NCBI GenBank assembly: GCA_022113835.1
Contig: JAILWY010000002.1
Coordinates: 1,342,501 to 1,406,500, forward strand
DNA length: 64,000 nucleotides
Source of the DNA: Atopsyche davidsoni
Taxonomy: Eukaryota; Arthropoda; Insecta; Trichoptera; Hydrobiosidae
Reading direction: 5' to 3'
Below the pieces are notes generated by a model. That model was not told the origin of the DNA, ran no database searches, and worked only from the letters and a program-made list of their open reading frames with translations. This document shows positions 10,001-21,900 of this stretch, piece after piece (positions within the stretch are counted from its first letter, which is position 1; every line of letters starts with the position of its first letter). The translations under genes were made by a program, and so were the position numbers.

Positions 10001-11711
10001 TTGCAACAGAAGTGTTACTCGTGTCACTGTGGAGATGCCACACACATTATTTACAAAGCCAATGTCCAAGCTTTCGACATAAGATACTTGAAAAATTACA
10101 CTTATGTATATTTACAGTACTTTTGTTTCATCTTAGGATCATTCTCACTATATGGAACAATCTTCGGCATTATCAGCTCGGTATCTCTCTCGCTGTATTC
10201 TATTTACACCAAACGAGTGCTGCCGCATGTAAATCAGGAGGTTTGGCTGCTGTCCTACTACAACAATGCCTATTCTATCATTATCTTCATCCCCCTTATC
10301 ATAATCAATGGGGAACTCGCTAGGATATGGGAATTCAAAAATTTCAACGATCATATCTTCTGGATACAGATGATTGGAAGTGGATTGTGCGGCTTTGCAA
10401 TTGGACTTGCAACTTCATTTCAAATAAAGGTAATAAGATCAAAGCTATGATAGGTTTGTTAATTGTTATTAATTATAATGGAGGTGCGGGAACTAGCAAC
10501 TCAAACGACACAATGAAAGGATTAATACAATTGCACGAAGCCTGAAATTGACACCCGAAACCTTGATATTCTAACTGTAAAATATCCTAACTAAATAAAA
10601 TAAAAACGCTGAATAAATAGCACTACTAAAAATGGCTTTATGGCCTACTGCTACACAGTTGTGTTTGACGCTTTTAGACTTCCTGCCAAGTCTGTTGTAC
10701 CAAAGTATATATAAACATTTGTATAAATAGATTTAATCTTATGTAATATGGTTTTTATCTATACAGATGATCCATCAGATACATTAATAAAACATAGCGA
10801 CGTTAGTCATCGCTATGAAGTACTTTATGCAGGCATTGATAAGATTGTCTATTTGAACACTAAACAGGCCGGCTCTTTTATAACAAATTTTACATGTGTG
10901 GCCGGCAACATTTGGACTCTTTTATTGTTACAAGAACCATAAAACACTCTTTAGTTGGTACAAGTTGCATAAATCTTTTCTAGTTCTGTATAATATAAAT
11001 GTATTTTGTAACTATAGGTTTTCTATAGAAGCTTTGTGGTATAGTGATTTACTAATCACATATTAATCCTGAAATTTCACGTTTGAATCTGAGCTGAGCC
11101 AAGTTTTACTCAAATGAAAGAAAGCCAAGACATGGAGAATATCACAATTTTTGTTTAAAGGTGCTTTCGCCTTTCAAAGGCTTCTTCAGACGGATTAGGA
11201 CCTTGAAAGGCTAAAATATAGCTCTATATATATATATAACTAATAGATCAATGTCGGGAGAATGCAAGCAAAAGGGTTTATTGCAAAGAAATTTTAAAAA
11301 GTCTGTTATTTTTATGACTGGCTTTTTATTAATTAACACACTACAGCCGATGATTGTTATTTATCATTTTTTTGTAACAATATCTATATATTTAAAGATG
11401 CTTTGAATTTAATTTAATACTTCATTTATTATACTGTGAGCGTCTATAACTAATTTGCTATTTAATCCTATTATATTTTTTAGATTACCTCACCTCTGAC
11501 GCACAACATTTCGGGTACTGCCAAAGCCTGCGCACAAACCATAATCGCCACCAACTGGTACAACGAGACGAAAACTCCGCTGTGGTGGTCCTCGAACATG
11601 ATAGTGCTAGCGGCAAGCGCCTTGTACACCCGCTTCAAGCAGCTGGAGATGGTCCAGGCCTCTGTCGCAGCCGAGAAAATGGTAAAAGAAGAGAAGGAAA
11701 ATCTCATATGA
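7034..11711 (+). CDS. SLC35C1: GDP-fucose transporter (SLC35C1 family)
   Basis: Five exons: 7034-7098, 8118-8319, 9693-9918, 10137-10429, 11484-11711. All junctions are GT-AG and in phase; 1014 nt, 337 residues. The product is a multi-pass nucleotide-sugar transporter of the Golgi that exchanges GDP-fucose for GMP and so supplies fucosyltransferases (Drosophila nac/Gfr; human FUCT1). Family landmarks are clear: [10 protein letters not shown] after the first helix, [19 protein letters not shown] in exon 3, [10 protein letters not shown] at its end, [19 protein letters not shown] and YYNNAYS in exon 4, then [13 protein letters not shown] and [18 protein letters not shown] across the last junction, followed by the WW.SNM motif near the C-terminus. 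Cytoplasmic tail: [20 protein letters not shown]. Confidence 0.94.
7744..7767 (+). repeat. Poly(A) run in SLC35C1 intron 1
   Basis: A 24-base A homopolymer inside intron 1. It could be the tail of an old retroposed insert, but I could not recognise a body upstream of it. Confidence 0.8.
8320..9692 (+). other. SLC35C1 intron 2, nothing recognised
   Basis: A 1.37-kb intron bounded by a GTGAGT donor and a TTAG acceptor. A mildly GC-richer stretch near 8430-8475 and 8570-8640 may be an old repeat, but I cannot name it. Confidence 0.4.
11029..11200 (+). repeat. tRNA-derived SINE-like segment with a hammerhead-like motif
   Basis: It lies in SLC35C1 intron 4. The segment GTGGTATAGTGATTTACTAA (from about 11036) resembles a tRNA 5' half with an A box, and GTTTGAATCTG at 11081-11091 resembles a B box, at roughly tRNA spacing. 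About 70 bases downstream, the minus strand of 11165-11189 reads CTGAAGA, then the short stem GCCTTTGAAAGGC, then GAAA, which is the catalytic-core order of a hammerhead ribozyme. The tRNA-like part has mutated stems and will not be a functional tRNA. Whether the two parts belong to a single retroelement is inference. Confidence 0.45.
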
Positions 11712-12157
11712 CCAAAGCATGTATGAACATACTGAACCAGTACTTTCCTGTTTAATTGTCAAAACTTAAGCAACTGTCGAATTAATTTAACTCACGTGAA
11801 CAGGAATCACAGGAACAATGCAAAACGTAGCTTGACTTGCTCTAGCTTGATTGGTCAGATTTTTGGATGCCAATGGACCTTTTTGACAGGATTTCTGGCC
11901 AAATACAATAGCCATAGCATTACTGCAGTATTTGCATTGTTTCAAATATTTTTTTGTGAGACGGAATATTTTTTTTCATTATAAGGTTTGTGATTGTTAG
12001 TATCTTATTTTGTCATATGAAATAGGAAAGTACTGAAAAATGTTCCTAGCCGTTTGTATCCCTATTTTAATGAATATAATTGCCGCTGGTGTGTGACGGT
12101 TGTGCAATATATTGCCGAAAAGTATTTTCGTGGTGTGAAATGATAATCATAATTTTT

Positions 12158-12163
12158 AATAAA
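12158..12163 (+). terminator. Candidate poly(A) signal of SLC35C1
   Basis: AATAAA about 450 bases after the SLC35C1 stop at 11711. It is the first perfect plus-strand hexamer I noticed there. Another candidate lies near 12421. Confidence 0.4.
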
Positions 12164-14149
12164 ATGTAAAAAGATATTAAAATATATCTTCTAACTACAC
12201 AAGCTCGTTTATTGTTACTTATGTATTGTTTAAATATATCTTGGTGAAAAAAATAAGTGCATCAGATTATGATATATATTATTAAATATGCTAATACTTG
12301 TAAGAAGGATGGAAGTAAATGTCTCTCGCCTTATATGAGTCAATCGGCTAATATGAGTTTGAATTTGTATGTGAGTATGTAATTATTATATAAGTAACAG
12401 AACTTACAAGGATTTATAGAAAATAAAATGATTTTTTGTTTGTTTTTATGTTTGGACTTAGAATATAACTTTTTTAAAAACCTTAAGGTTTTTATCAAAA
12501 CATTTTATGTATAAAACTTTATACCAAAAAATATATTTAAACTAATATAAAATATATTTAATATGCAGTCAAACTTGAATAAAACTGAAAAAACTGGTTT
12601 CTGTTTCTGCATAATTCCAATGTTTACCATATATGTTTGTGCTATTATTTTAGTATATTTAACTAAAATTATCAGTGAATGTTTTAATTTGTCACATTAT
12701 TGTCGCCACTAAATTTTAAGTTTTGTATTCCTTAACTATTGTATAAGATTTCTTTCGGATGATAACATCATACTTGATTTTTAGTCATACATTTTAGCTT
12801 CAGTATTTATTTTATATCAATTATATTTAGATAAATATTATATAATATTTTTAATGGCATACTTATTTAGACTAAAAAAAATTAAACTTGATATTCATTT
12901 TATTTAATCTTGTTAGTGTTTTAGCAAGTATAATTTAATCCTAATATTTTATAATTTGAATTGTTAATTTGGTGAAGCTGTCACAAATCAATTATATTTC
13001 AATTTTAAATAATACAAGCTACTTATCACAGTAAATTTTTTTTTTTTTTAATCACTTAGATAATTTAACGTGTCTTAATATGCCAGTAGTATAGAATGTG
13101 TCAATATATTATTCGCCTCTAATGCAATCTTCTGAGACTAAAAATATGTCATCATGTAAATATTTATCTTGGAGTTTGTTTAGAAATAACCTCACAGTAT
13201 TTTCTAAAGAATTTACCGAGGAATTATCAAGATATGTAGTCAGCGAGAGTGCAATATATGCAATATTTGAGTTGATAGTACAATATAAACTAATTATAAA
13301 TTATCAAAGTTCACTGTATTGTTTTTTTTTTTGTCTTATTTTTTTGTGAAAATATGCCAGCAATAAAATTACACTTTTTACATTGTTTTTTTGTGTTTAA
13401 ACATTTTTATATCGATGCATAAAAAACACACCTAAAAGTAATTTGCTATAGCGCTCTATTGTATAAATTTCTTGGATATAAAATGTTACTACTGAAAAAT
13501 ATAAAAAAGTTAAATTACGTTTAGTTGTGTCTGTCAACCGTTTTGGACAGTAAAACAGGCATAAAATGGATTTTATCAGTTTGCATGTTACGACATTCAT
13601 GTAGATTCGTAAAATTTAAGCTAAAAGTAACGACGAACAATGATATTATTTTTCTAATCTTAAATGTAGATCAATTTATAATGGTAGTCAATATTTTGTA
13701 AGTTTTTTTTTACTTCAAACTATATAGGTAAGATAAGGTATAAAATTTATGAGCAATGGACTCATCGCAGGGAGCGTTATATGCATTCTGCGTTTACCTC
13801 AGGGCATCGGGTGGTCAGATATGCAAAGTCTGCAGGACGTGGACCTCGGAAATGCCGACGAGGAGCGATGGGTGCCAGATTCCATTTTACGTGGTCTGAT
13901 AGGTCGAAATTTACATTTTGAACCACTTTTTCGACCATATAAGAAAATCACTCGATTGCCATAAAATGTTGCAAAAGACAGGTATCGATTTTTAAACTAA
14001 AATGTATTACATTTTTATTAAGATGTCATGAAGAACGTCGGCACAATCGGTCTTCCAATGATTAATATAAAATATTAATATATGCGTGCTTTTACTCATT
14101 GTTTATACAATATATTTTTAGGTTATGAACTCACAAAATGACGAAAAAA

Positions 14150-14270
14150 TTCTTGATCCAGGTGGGATTCGGACCCACTCTCCACAGCTATCGCGGCATC
14201 GATTCCGGACTTGCGAATAATGATTTAAATTCTCTGTAGCTCTATCGGCAGGTCGGACCGCGATATCCGT
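14150..14270 (-). repeat. tRNA-like SINE remnant
   Basis: On the minus strand, GTGGGTCCGAATCCCACCTG at about 14156-14175 looks like a tRNA T-arm with a B box (GGTCCGAATCC), inside a short GC-rich island in AT-rich DNA. Sequence upstream of it on that strand includes GATAGAGCTACAGAG and GCGATAGCTGTGG, reminiscent of tRNA 5' halves, but a complete cloverleaf cannot be formed. It is best read as an old tRNA-derived SINE fragment rather than a tRNA gene. Confidence 0.35.
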
Positions 14271-14533
14271 GGAGTGTGGGTAAAATGAATACTTTTCGAT
14301 GATTTTCTTTACGTTTGACTTGATTGGAGAAAAACAATAAGTTTTTTGTTCCAATAGTTGTCTTTGGAAGAATGCCTTAAATTCAACCTTCAGCTCGGTC
14401 ACAAGATTAACGTCTCTTCATTGTCTCGGCGTCGTTTTACCAATTTGAGATGTAGTAGCATTAGATCTATAATGTGAATAATATATATACTTAAATCTTG
14501 TATTTTCAACAGGTTGTGTCGGAAACCTGTTGT

Positions 14534-14569
14534 TATATAATAGCCCGCCTCGTCTAGTTAGTGGTCAGT
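14534..14569 (+). promoter_or_regulatory. Core promoter of MGST1 copy 1 (TATA box and initiator)
   Basis: TATATAA at 14534-14540 and the arthropod-type initiator TCAGT at 14565-14569 are about 31 bases apart, the classical TATA-to-start spacing. The start codon follows at 14644, giving a 5' UTR of about 75 bases with no intron. Confidence 0.6.
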
Positions 14570-14643
14570 TCCTCGAGATTTCCCCACAAGGGCGCACGCT
14601 TGTCTGAACAAACGTCTTATAAACGTATAATATTTTAGCTAAA

Positions 14644-16823
14644 ATGGAAGGTTTCTCCCTGGAAGATCCGGCCTTCAGGTGCTATGCATTCTGTGCAGCG
14701 GTTCTGGTTTCCAAGATGCTCCTGATGTCTCCTCTGACGAGCAGACACCGGCTGAAGAAAAACGTAAGGAAAATTTCTGTTTTACTTCAATACAAGATGT
14801 TGTGATATCTGATTTTTAAAAATATTATTCCCACCATCGTACTTAAGCTTTATTTTTATAAATGTATTTATTACGGTACCAATATTGTTCCGAAACGATA
14901 TCACACATCTTTATAGTAGAAGTGTACCGTTTTGTTTATTGTACACCTTCCAAACCGCATAAGGCTGAATCTTGATTTGATACTTTGTAAACTGTACTTT
15001 TCAAGAACTGGTTTTCTAGCATCTTTGTAATGGTTCCGGTTTTATATTTGGTGAAATATACTAAAATACATTCCGTGTCCGTACAAATATAACAAGAGAA
15101 ATAAAAAAAATCAAAATAAGCCTCATCATCCATGGCTCAGGCATGATTTAAAATTTCGTCAAATAAAAAATTCATGATTGTTTCGTGAGTTGTTTTAAAA
15201 TGAATGTATGAAATTAAATAAAGTTCTTTGGTCAAATAAAAGTCTTACAGCCATAAAATTTCAATAAAAAGAGCATATCTTGCTGATTGCTACCTTTTTT
15301 GCGTATTTCGTTTTTTAATGTAATTATTAACTGAATTTTAAAATCTGTAGCCATAAAAATGAAAATGAGCATTGCATATTTATTACATCGTTATTTTTAT
15401 TAAAATATTTCACGACATTTTTATGAAGACTCGTAGTTTTTTATAATAACTTGTCTGTTTTTTACTTGTTGTACAGAGGCTATAGTACAAATAGTTCCAC
15501 AGTATTTATTGTTGCCCGAGAGCATCTGTAATTATATGGGGAAAATAATGGTAAATATACGCTTAACATCACGTTATGGTATTTATTGATGTACAAGCAA
15601 AATAAAGACGTGATATAAGTAATGCACACTCGGCTCAAAGACCGATGAATATGGCCTCTATATTGTATCAGCAAGTCCCACATAAATATGGAGCTGCCTC
15701 ACAATTCCTCTGATGATGCTTTCTCCAGTAGAAGATATCTGCCAATAAATCATTTAAAATAGAACCGTCTAATAATTTGACTAGACTAGAATATTTCAGG
15801 AAAAACTGCTTTCACATTTGTAAAGTATCCGGTAGATTTCTCTTTCATGTTATCGAAAAAAAACAACTTTCCGTTTTATGCAGCCATTCCCTAAACTACA
15901 ATGAAATAATTAAATCTTGAATACTATAACTTTGAATGGCATGAACTTGAGAAAGTCCACCATTTTCCCTTGAGTTATTCCCATATCGCTAGAAATTGTA
16001 ATTAATCTTAATATATTGTTTTTTTTTTTTTAAGATATTTGCCAACCCTGAAGACTCAACTTATTTTGGTCACAAGAAATTCGTAACAAAAGTTAAATTT
16101 GATGATGTCGACGTTGAGAGAGTCAGAAGGTAAGAGTCATCGATATATTCAATTACGCCTATGACCATATTCGGATTCAATTTTTTTTAAATTGATAATA
16201 ATCACTTGTAGTTATTCTGCTTTGAAATATCTAAACAATGATTTCCGAAAAATATATTGATATTCGCGAGTGGTCGTCTAAAAAAAGCTGATTACAAGCG
16301 CTGATGCCTTATCTATCAGATCCTACAAATCGACTACACGAAGAAGAAATTATCTAACGGTTACATGTATTACCTCGACGGGTGATGTTTGTTATTTAAA
16401 AAAAATCCTTTCCCTTGAGTTGAATAGCTCCAAACGCGCGGGCCATATTTCTACTAGCGCCATCGGCGGCCGCAGTGGCCTGCGACCCTCAATGGTGCCA
16501 GGGGGAGGTTAGGGTGGTAGGGGGTTAATTTGAGTTCGCTTCGCTTTTATTGGCCATTTATTGTTTAATTTCATTTCAGGGCACACTTGAACGATATGGA
16601 GAACATCCCCATTTTTCTGTTCATATCTGCTCTATACCTGCTGACGTCTCCGAGCGCATGGCTGGCCATGCTCCTGATGAGGACCTTCACGGTGTGCAGG
16701 GTGCTCCACACGCTGGTCTACGCTGTGATGGTCATCCCGCAGCCTGCCAGAGCGATCGTCTGGGGAATCGCTCTTGGAATAACAGTCTACATGGCCATAA
16801 GCGTCGGCTTGCATTTCGTTTAA
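14644..16823 (+). CDS. MGST1: Microsomal glutathione S-transferase 1, copy 1
   Basis: Three exons: 14644-14763, 16035-16129, 16580-16823; phases 0 and 2; 459 nt, 152 residues (human MGST1 is 155). It is a MAPEG-family membrane enzyme of endoplasmic reticulum and mitochondrial outer membrane that conjugates glutathione to electrophiles and reduces lipid hydroperoxides; it works as a trimer. Family hallmarks are the hydrophobic first segment (YAFCAAVLVSKMLLMS), FANPEDS at the start of exon 2, VERVRRAHLNDMENIPIFL across the second junction, and FTVCRVLHTLVYAVMVIPQP with ARAIVWG in exon 3. Four membrane segments are expected. The gene is followed about 7.5 kb downstream by a paralog in the same orientation, with identical intron placement. 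Confidence 0.95.
16430..16520. other. GC-rich patch in MGST1 copy 1 intron 2
   Basis: About 90 bases of GC-rich, CpG-containing DNA (includes GCGCCATCGGCGGCCGCAG) within an otherwise AT-rich intron, ending shortly before the acceptor of exon 3. It is not in frame with the gene. It may be a transposon scrap or regulatory island; I cannot tell which. Confidence 0.4.
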
Positions 16824-16981
16824 GAACACTCGATATGTGATATCCTCCATCCTACGAAAATATTGTGTTCAAAGTCAAACAATGCAATTAAAACCTTGTT
16901 TGCCTTGTCATATTATTAGATAATGCATTGGGTGAGATAACAGCACTAATGTGACATGCCAATTCTAAAGTCGTTCCTTAA

Positions 16982-16987
16982 AATAAA
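16982..16987 (+). terminator. Poly(A) signal of MGST1 copy 1
   Basis: AATAAA about 160 bases after the stop codon at 16823, the first perfect hexamer downstream. Confidence 0.55.
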
Positions 16988-18084
16988 TATGAGAAAGTAT
17001 AATCGCAGTTAGACATGGTCTTGTATTGTTTGTAATAATCTTGGCTGTGCAGAGGCGTCCAGCAGCGAAGTCGAAACACAATCAGAACCATTTAATAATT
17101 AAAATAATTTACGCAACCTTAATGATTATTTTCAACAAAAAATATATATACCGAACGACTACAAACAAGAACACGGCAATACTGAAATACAAAAAAATAT
17201 ATACGTGTAAATGTAAATTATATGAAAAACTGATAAATACATTTTTTTTCAATTAAAATTATTTTTATTTGTAATTATATTTTTTCCCAATAGATAGAAA
17301 ACCCCAAAATTATAGTTATCATTAGTTGAAGTTCAGCTAAAAACGCAACAAACAAGAACACAGCAATTCCAGAGTAGAAAATAATTTAAAAAATCAAAAA
17401 TTTAATGATGGTTTTAAGTAGCGTCATTATTGTATGGATATTTTTTAAATTATTATTTTAATGATTTTTAGCATTTTTTTAATAATGCGTTTGTATTAAA
17501 AAATATATGTTTTTATTATTTCAGTAAGTAATTTTAATTATTTTTCAACTTGAAACACAACAAAAAAAAGCGAAGCAATATCAAAGTACAAAATAATTCA
17601 AAACATCCAACGAATTGATGAAATCAAATCGTGTCATTTTACATCTTCAAATTAATTTTTTTTTTATTTTAATTATTTTAATATTTTTTTTGTTTTGGAG
17701 AAACGCAGCTAAAACACGTCCGAGTACCAGGCTCGCAGGAGCCGGAGGAGGTGACCGGCGGCTCAACCGGCGCAGCAATTCTGGAGAACAAATAAATATA
17801 AATTTGCAAATGTAAATTTCAAATCAAAATTAAAAATATTAAAATTTGCATTTTTCTGGTGATTTGATTTAATTTCAAATAAAGTATAAATTAATGAAAG
17901 CCTCACAGTTATTCCGGAATACAAATACTTCTTGATTTGTAAATGTAATAAATCAAGTTAAAATTTTTAAAGCCAAAATATTTTTATTCAGTTATTAATA
18001 TTTGCAACTCAAAATTATTTCAATAGACCGAAGTTCAACTCTATCGCAACAAAAAAGAACACAGAGAAAGAACCAAACGCAGAA

Positions 18085-18125
18085 AAAATAATGTACAAAC
18101 ACTTCTTGTGTTTGTACATTATTTT
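18085..18125. repeat. Perfect 18-bp inverted repeat with 5-base loop
   Basis: The arms at 18085-18102 (AAAATAATGTACAAACAC) and 18108-18125 are exact reverse complements around TTCTT. The hairpin lies inside the repeat array, where other units have weaker versions of the same segment (ACAAATACTTCTTGATTTGT near 17921). Confidence 0.85.
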
Positions 18126-18924
18126 AAAAATAAAATTGTATAATAAAATTGAAAATTGTATAATATGAATTTAAAAAAATCAGTTATTAAAACTTCCAAT
18201 TCAAACTATTTTTATATTAAAGGCCGACACTCCACAAGCATTGTGAGGGCTTTTAATTGAAGTTCAATTAAAACGCGACAAACAAGAACACAGCATTTCC
18301 AAAGAACAAAATTAAAATATATAACTGCAATATAAATGTCAAGTCGATCAATTTAAATAGTGCCATTTTTTCTACAATTTGTTTTTTTTATATATCAGCT
18401 GTTTCAACTGGTAATTTAAATATTTGCTTATATTAAAAAAAATATATGTCTTTATCAAAAACGCAGCCAAAATACTAGTGACACGTTAAAGTACCAGGAG
18501 CGCAGGAGCCGGGGGAGGTGCTGGCCGGCGAGGCCGTCCTTCAGTATTGCCAACGTGCCGGGACCAAACATCGCCAGTCAACTTAATTCACCAATCCTGG
18601 GGTACAAATAATTCCAAATTATTAAATAAGTTTATAAAAATAAAATGGACAAATATATATCCTTCTAATTATCCACTATTTTAACAAGAACACAGCAATA
18701 AAATATTTTTCATTTTATAAATTTAAATTCAATATAATATAATAGTGTCATTTTTCTACGGATGTTTTTAAATGACAGTTATTTTAATTTCATTTTAAAA
18801 ATATTTTTAATTTTCACTTCAATAATAAATATTTTATCAGTCGCAGCCAAAACTCAAAGAAACACGTCCGAGTAACAGGAGAGTAGGAGCTGGAGGAGGT
18901 ACGACAGGCGGCGAGGCGGCCAAT

Positions 18925-18968
18925 GTGTGCGAGTGTGTATGTGTGTGTGCGTGTGTGTGTGTGTGTAT
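18925..18968 (+). repeat. (GT)n microsatellite
   Basis: A nearly pure GT run broken by single A or C changes, inside the repeat array directly after one of the GC-rich cores. Confidence 0.85.
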
Positions 18969-21900
18969 GCTGACACACCGCGGCCTACACAGCCGCAGCT
19001 TCAACCAAGCGCGACAATTTTGGATTACAAAAACTTCTTAATTTTCAAATGTAAAATAAAAGTTTAATTGAATAACATGAATAATAAAAGAAGAATTCTA
19101 GTGACTTATTGTTAATTAAAATATTTTTGATATTCCTTTCAACGGACCGAGACCCCACAAGTATTGTTAAGCAACAAACAAGAACACAGCAATTCCAGAG
19201 TAAAAAATAATTCTAAATTTGAAAATATAACTGTCAAATTTACTTGGAATAATTTTAATATTCTTTTCAATAGAGTCCCTAAAATTATTGAGCAACAAAC
19301 AAGAATAATTTTAAAATATTCAAAGTATAATTTAAAAAATAAATGTTAAATTTAAATATTGCCATTTTACTACAATGCAAAATTGTTGCAAGCAGCAATT
19401 TAAATTTAAATATTTTTGTAAATTTAATATTTAATTATTTTCATGCTCAATTCAAAACGCAGTCATAACACAAAGGAAACACGTTCAGGTACCAGGAGCG
19501 CAGGAGCCGGGGGAGGTGATGCAGGCGGCGGCGCGGTACTCCGCACTGCCAACCTAACGGGACCAAACCCCGGGAGCAAGAACAAGAACGCAGTAACATC
19601 GAGATTTGCAAATATAATATGTCAAATAAATTAACTTTATAGTTAATATTTTTAACTCAATTATTGTAACTCGCAACTTAAATAATTTAAATACATTTTT
19701 CGATAGAAGACCAAGACCTCAAAATCCATGTTGAGGTTCAACCAAAACGCAACTAAAAAGAACACAGTAATTCCAAAGCACATAATATTTATACATTTAA
19801 AAAATTAAGTATCAAATTGATTAACTTAAGGTGTCATTATTCCATGGATATTTTTTTTATTGTACAATTACAATAATTTTATTCAAAAACAAAAATATAT
19901 ATTTTTCATCACGTCTTTAGTATTTTAGCTGCGTTTTGAATAACGACACACACGTTCAAGTATCAGGCGCACAGGAGCCGGAGAAGGTGAGACAGGCGGC
20001 GCGCGCGGCTGCCCTGCCAAAACCCCGGGAGCTTCAACGGAACACGTCGGACAAGAACGCAGTAACATCGAAATAACTTCTTGGTTTGAAAATATAATAT
20101 GTCAAATAAATTAACTTTATAGTTAATATTATTGTAAGTCGAAACTCAAATTATTTCAATACTTTTCTTTGATAGAAGATCGAGACCACAAAATCCTTAT
20201 GGGGGCTCAAGTTAAAGTTCAACCAAAGCGCAACAAAAAAGAACACAGCAATTCCAACCCACGTAATATTTATAAATTTAAAAAAATGTAATATCAAATT
20301 AATTAATTTAAGGTGTCATTATTCCACGAATGTTTTTTTTATATTTGTATAATTTAAATAATTTTAATATTTTCGTCAAAAACACAAAAAATATTTTTCA
20401 TCACGTCTTTAGTGTTTTTTGGCTGCGTTTTGAATAGCGATACGTTCAAGTATCAGGCGCACAGGAGCCGGAGGAGGTGATGGCCGGCGGCGGCGCGGCT
20501 GCCTGTACTGCCAACCTGCCGAAACCAAGCGTGGGAGCCTCGACGAAACGCAGCAATCGAGTAAAGTAATTTAGTTATACAGGACCACATAATAATTTCC
20601 ATCTGATTCGTCAAATTCAATTTTAAAAAGCACCATTCAGAAAAATGTTTTTTTTTTTTAGTAATCCACAATATTAAATTATTATTTTCAATAGTTAGAG
20701 AGAGACCCAACAAGTTATTGAGGAATCTTTGTGACATGATGAGCTTAAATATATTTTTTAATAGATGTCGAGCCTCGTACAGCGTTAAATCAGCCAAAAA
20801 CGATTTTTAAAACACCGAGAAACGAATTGCGCCATTACTGCTCCGCGTCCACCCCTGCTCCACCTAATAAAAAAAGGACTGTTTTACCTGGCGAAATCGT
20901 GTCATTTGATTTATTTAATTATTACTTTATTATTCTATTGAGAAAGTTGATTTTATTACAGATTATTAAAAAAATCTATAAATTATATTTATCTATTTTT
21001 TATTATTTAATTAACGTCCATTTTCAGGGTAATATAAAATCTTAAAGATGTTGAAAAATTTGATAAAATGACGACTAACCAAAGTTTGTTAAAGATTATT
21101 TTTAATTTTATTTTTTTACTAATAAGACGCACAGGCTTTATATTTGATCTTTTAATTCCAATTGAAAAAAAGACTTTTAAATGTTTAGGATTTTTGGAAC
21201 ATGTACCGGACGACTCTCCAAATTCCTACACTTCAATCGGTAAAACACATATTTATCATATTAAAAGTAAATTTATAAGAAATAAAAATAACATCCTGTT
21301 CAGAATAAAGGATGTATCTAACTTTTTGCATTTAATTTTTTTTTATTGGTGCAGTAGATTTTTCGCAAAAGGGATGAGAAAATGATCAAAAAACTCGATA
21401 ATGGGACTTATTCAAAACGCAGCCAAAACACAAGTTAGTCGCTGAAGGAGCAGGAGCGCAGAGCTGGGCGGAGGCGGCGCGGCGTGACGGCTGTCACTGG
21501 AGGAGCTTAACCTGAAAAGTGGTTTCTGTCCTACTTGTTTTATGACCTGGTGGAGGATCCATGTCTGCCTGCCGGGGTCGCCGTTTGCTTTCGACCTTGG
21601 CCCCAGAGAGCCGGCCGGCGGTGAAGGGCCACGCCATGACCGAGGGCCGCGTCACAGCAGCGAAATCAAAATGCAATTTAAACCATTCAATCATCAGAAA
21701 AACTATACGCAACACCTTTAAATAACTGCATCAAAAATAATTATAAATTTAAAAACAAAATATTTAAGTACTAGTTGCATTTTTCTATTTATAACATTAA
21801 GTCAATAGATTTATTTATTTTGTGAGTGGATTTTTATCAAAATGCACAGAAGGTTTGGTCGATCAAGCAGGCCGCCTTATGTACAGGTGCGGGTGATAAA

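Larger units (their letters stand above)
11712..14530. other. SLC35C1 3' UTR and intergenic DNA
   Basis: AT-rich, no recognised gene. A patch at about 13751-13920 is GC-richer than its surroundings and open on the plus strand (13749-13964), but has no recognisable domain, no clear splice sites and may be a transposon scrap. A tRNA-like remnant lies at 14150-14270. Confidence 0.45.
17150..21480 (+). repeat. Degenerate tandem repeat array with GC-rich cores
   Basis: At least seven direct copies of a GC-rich core related to GTACCAGGAGCGCAGGAGCC followed by GGAGGAGGTGA occur near 17721, 18491, 18869, 19488, 19957, 20447 and 21446. Most are preceded by AACGCAGCCAAAACAC or its relatives. The AT-rich spacers carry a second shared motif, CAACAAACAAGAACACAGCA followed by ATTCC, near 17347, 18270, 19171, 19748 and 20232, and a third resembling GTGTCATTNTTCYAYGGAT. 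Spacing runs from about 370 to 1000 bases, commonly 460-620. The two units around 19650-20000 and 20110-20480 are the most alike. All copies point the same way. No open frame spans a unit, so it looks like a decayed complex tandem repeat, not a gene. It fills the space between the two MGST1 paralogs. Confidence 0.75.

Noticed and set aside
13749..13964. 71-residue open frame in a GC-richer patch
   Set aside because: No recognisable domain, no convincing splice sites or promoter; likely a repeat scrap.
17615..19634. Open frames with glycine/arginine-rich translations (AGAGGGD)
   Set aside because: They are translations of the GC-rich repeat cores; no frame continues across a unit.
21494..21715. 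73-residue minus-strand frame
   Set aside because: A by-product of the GC-rich end of the repeat array; no family match.
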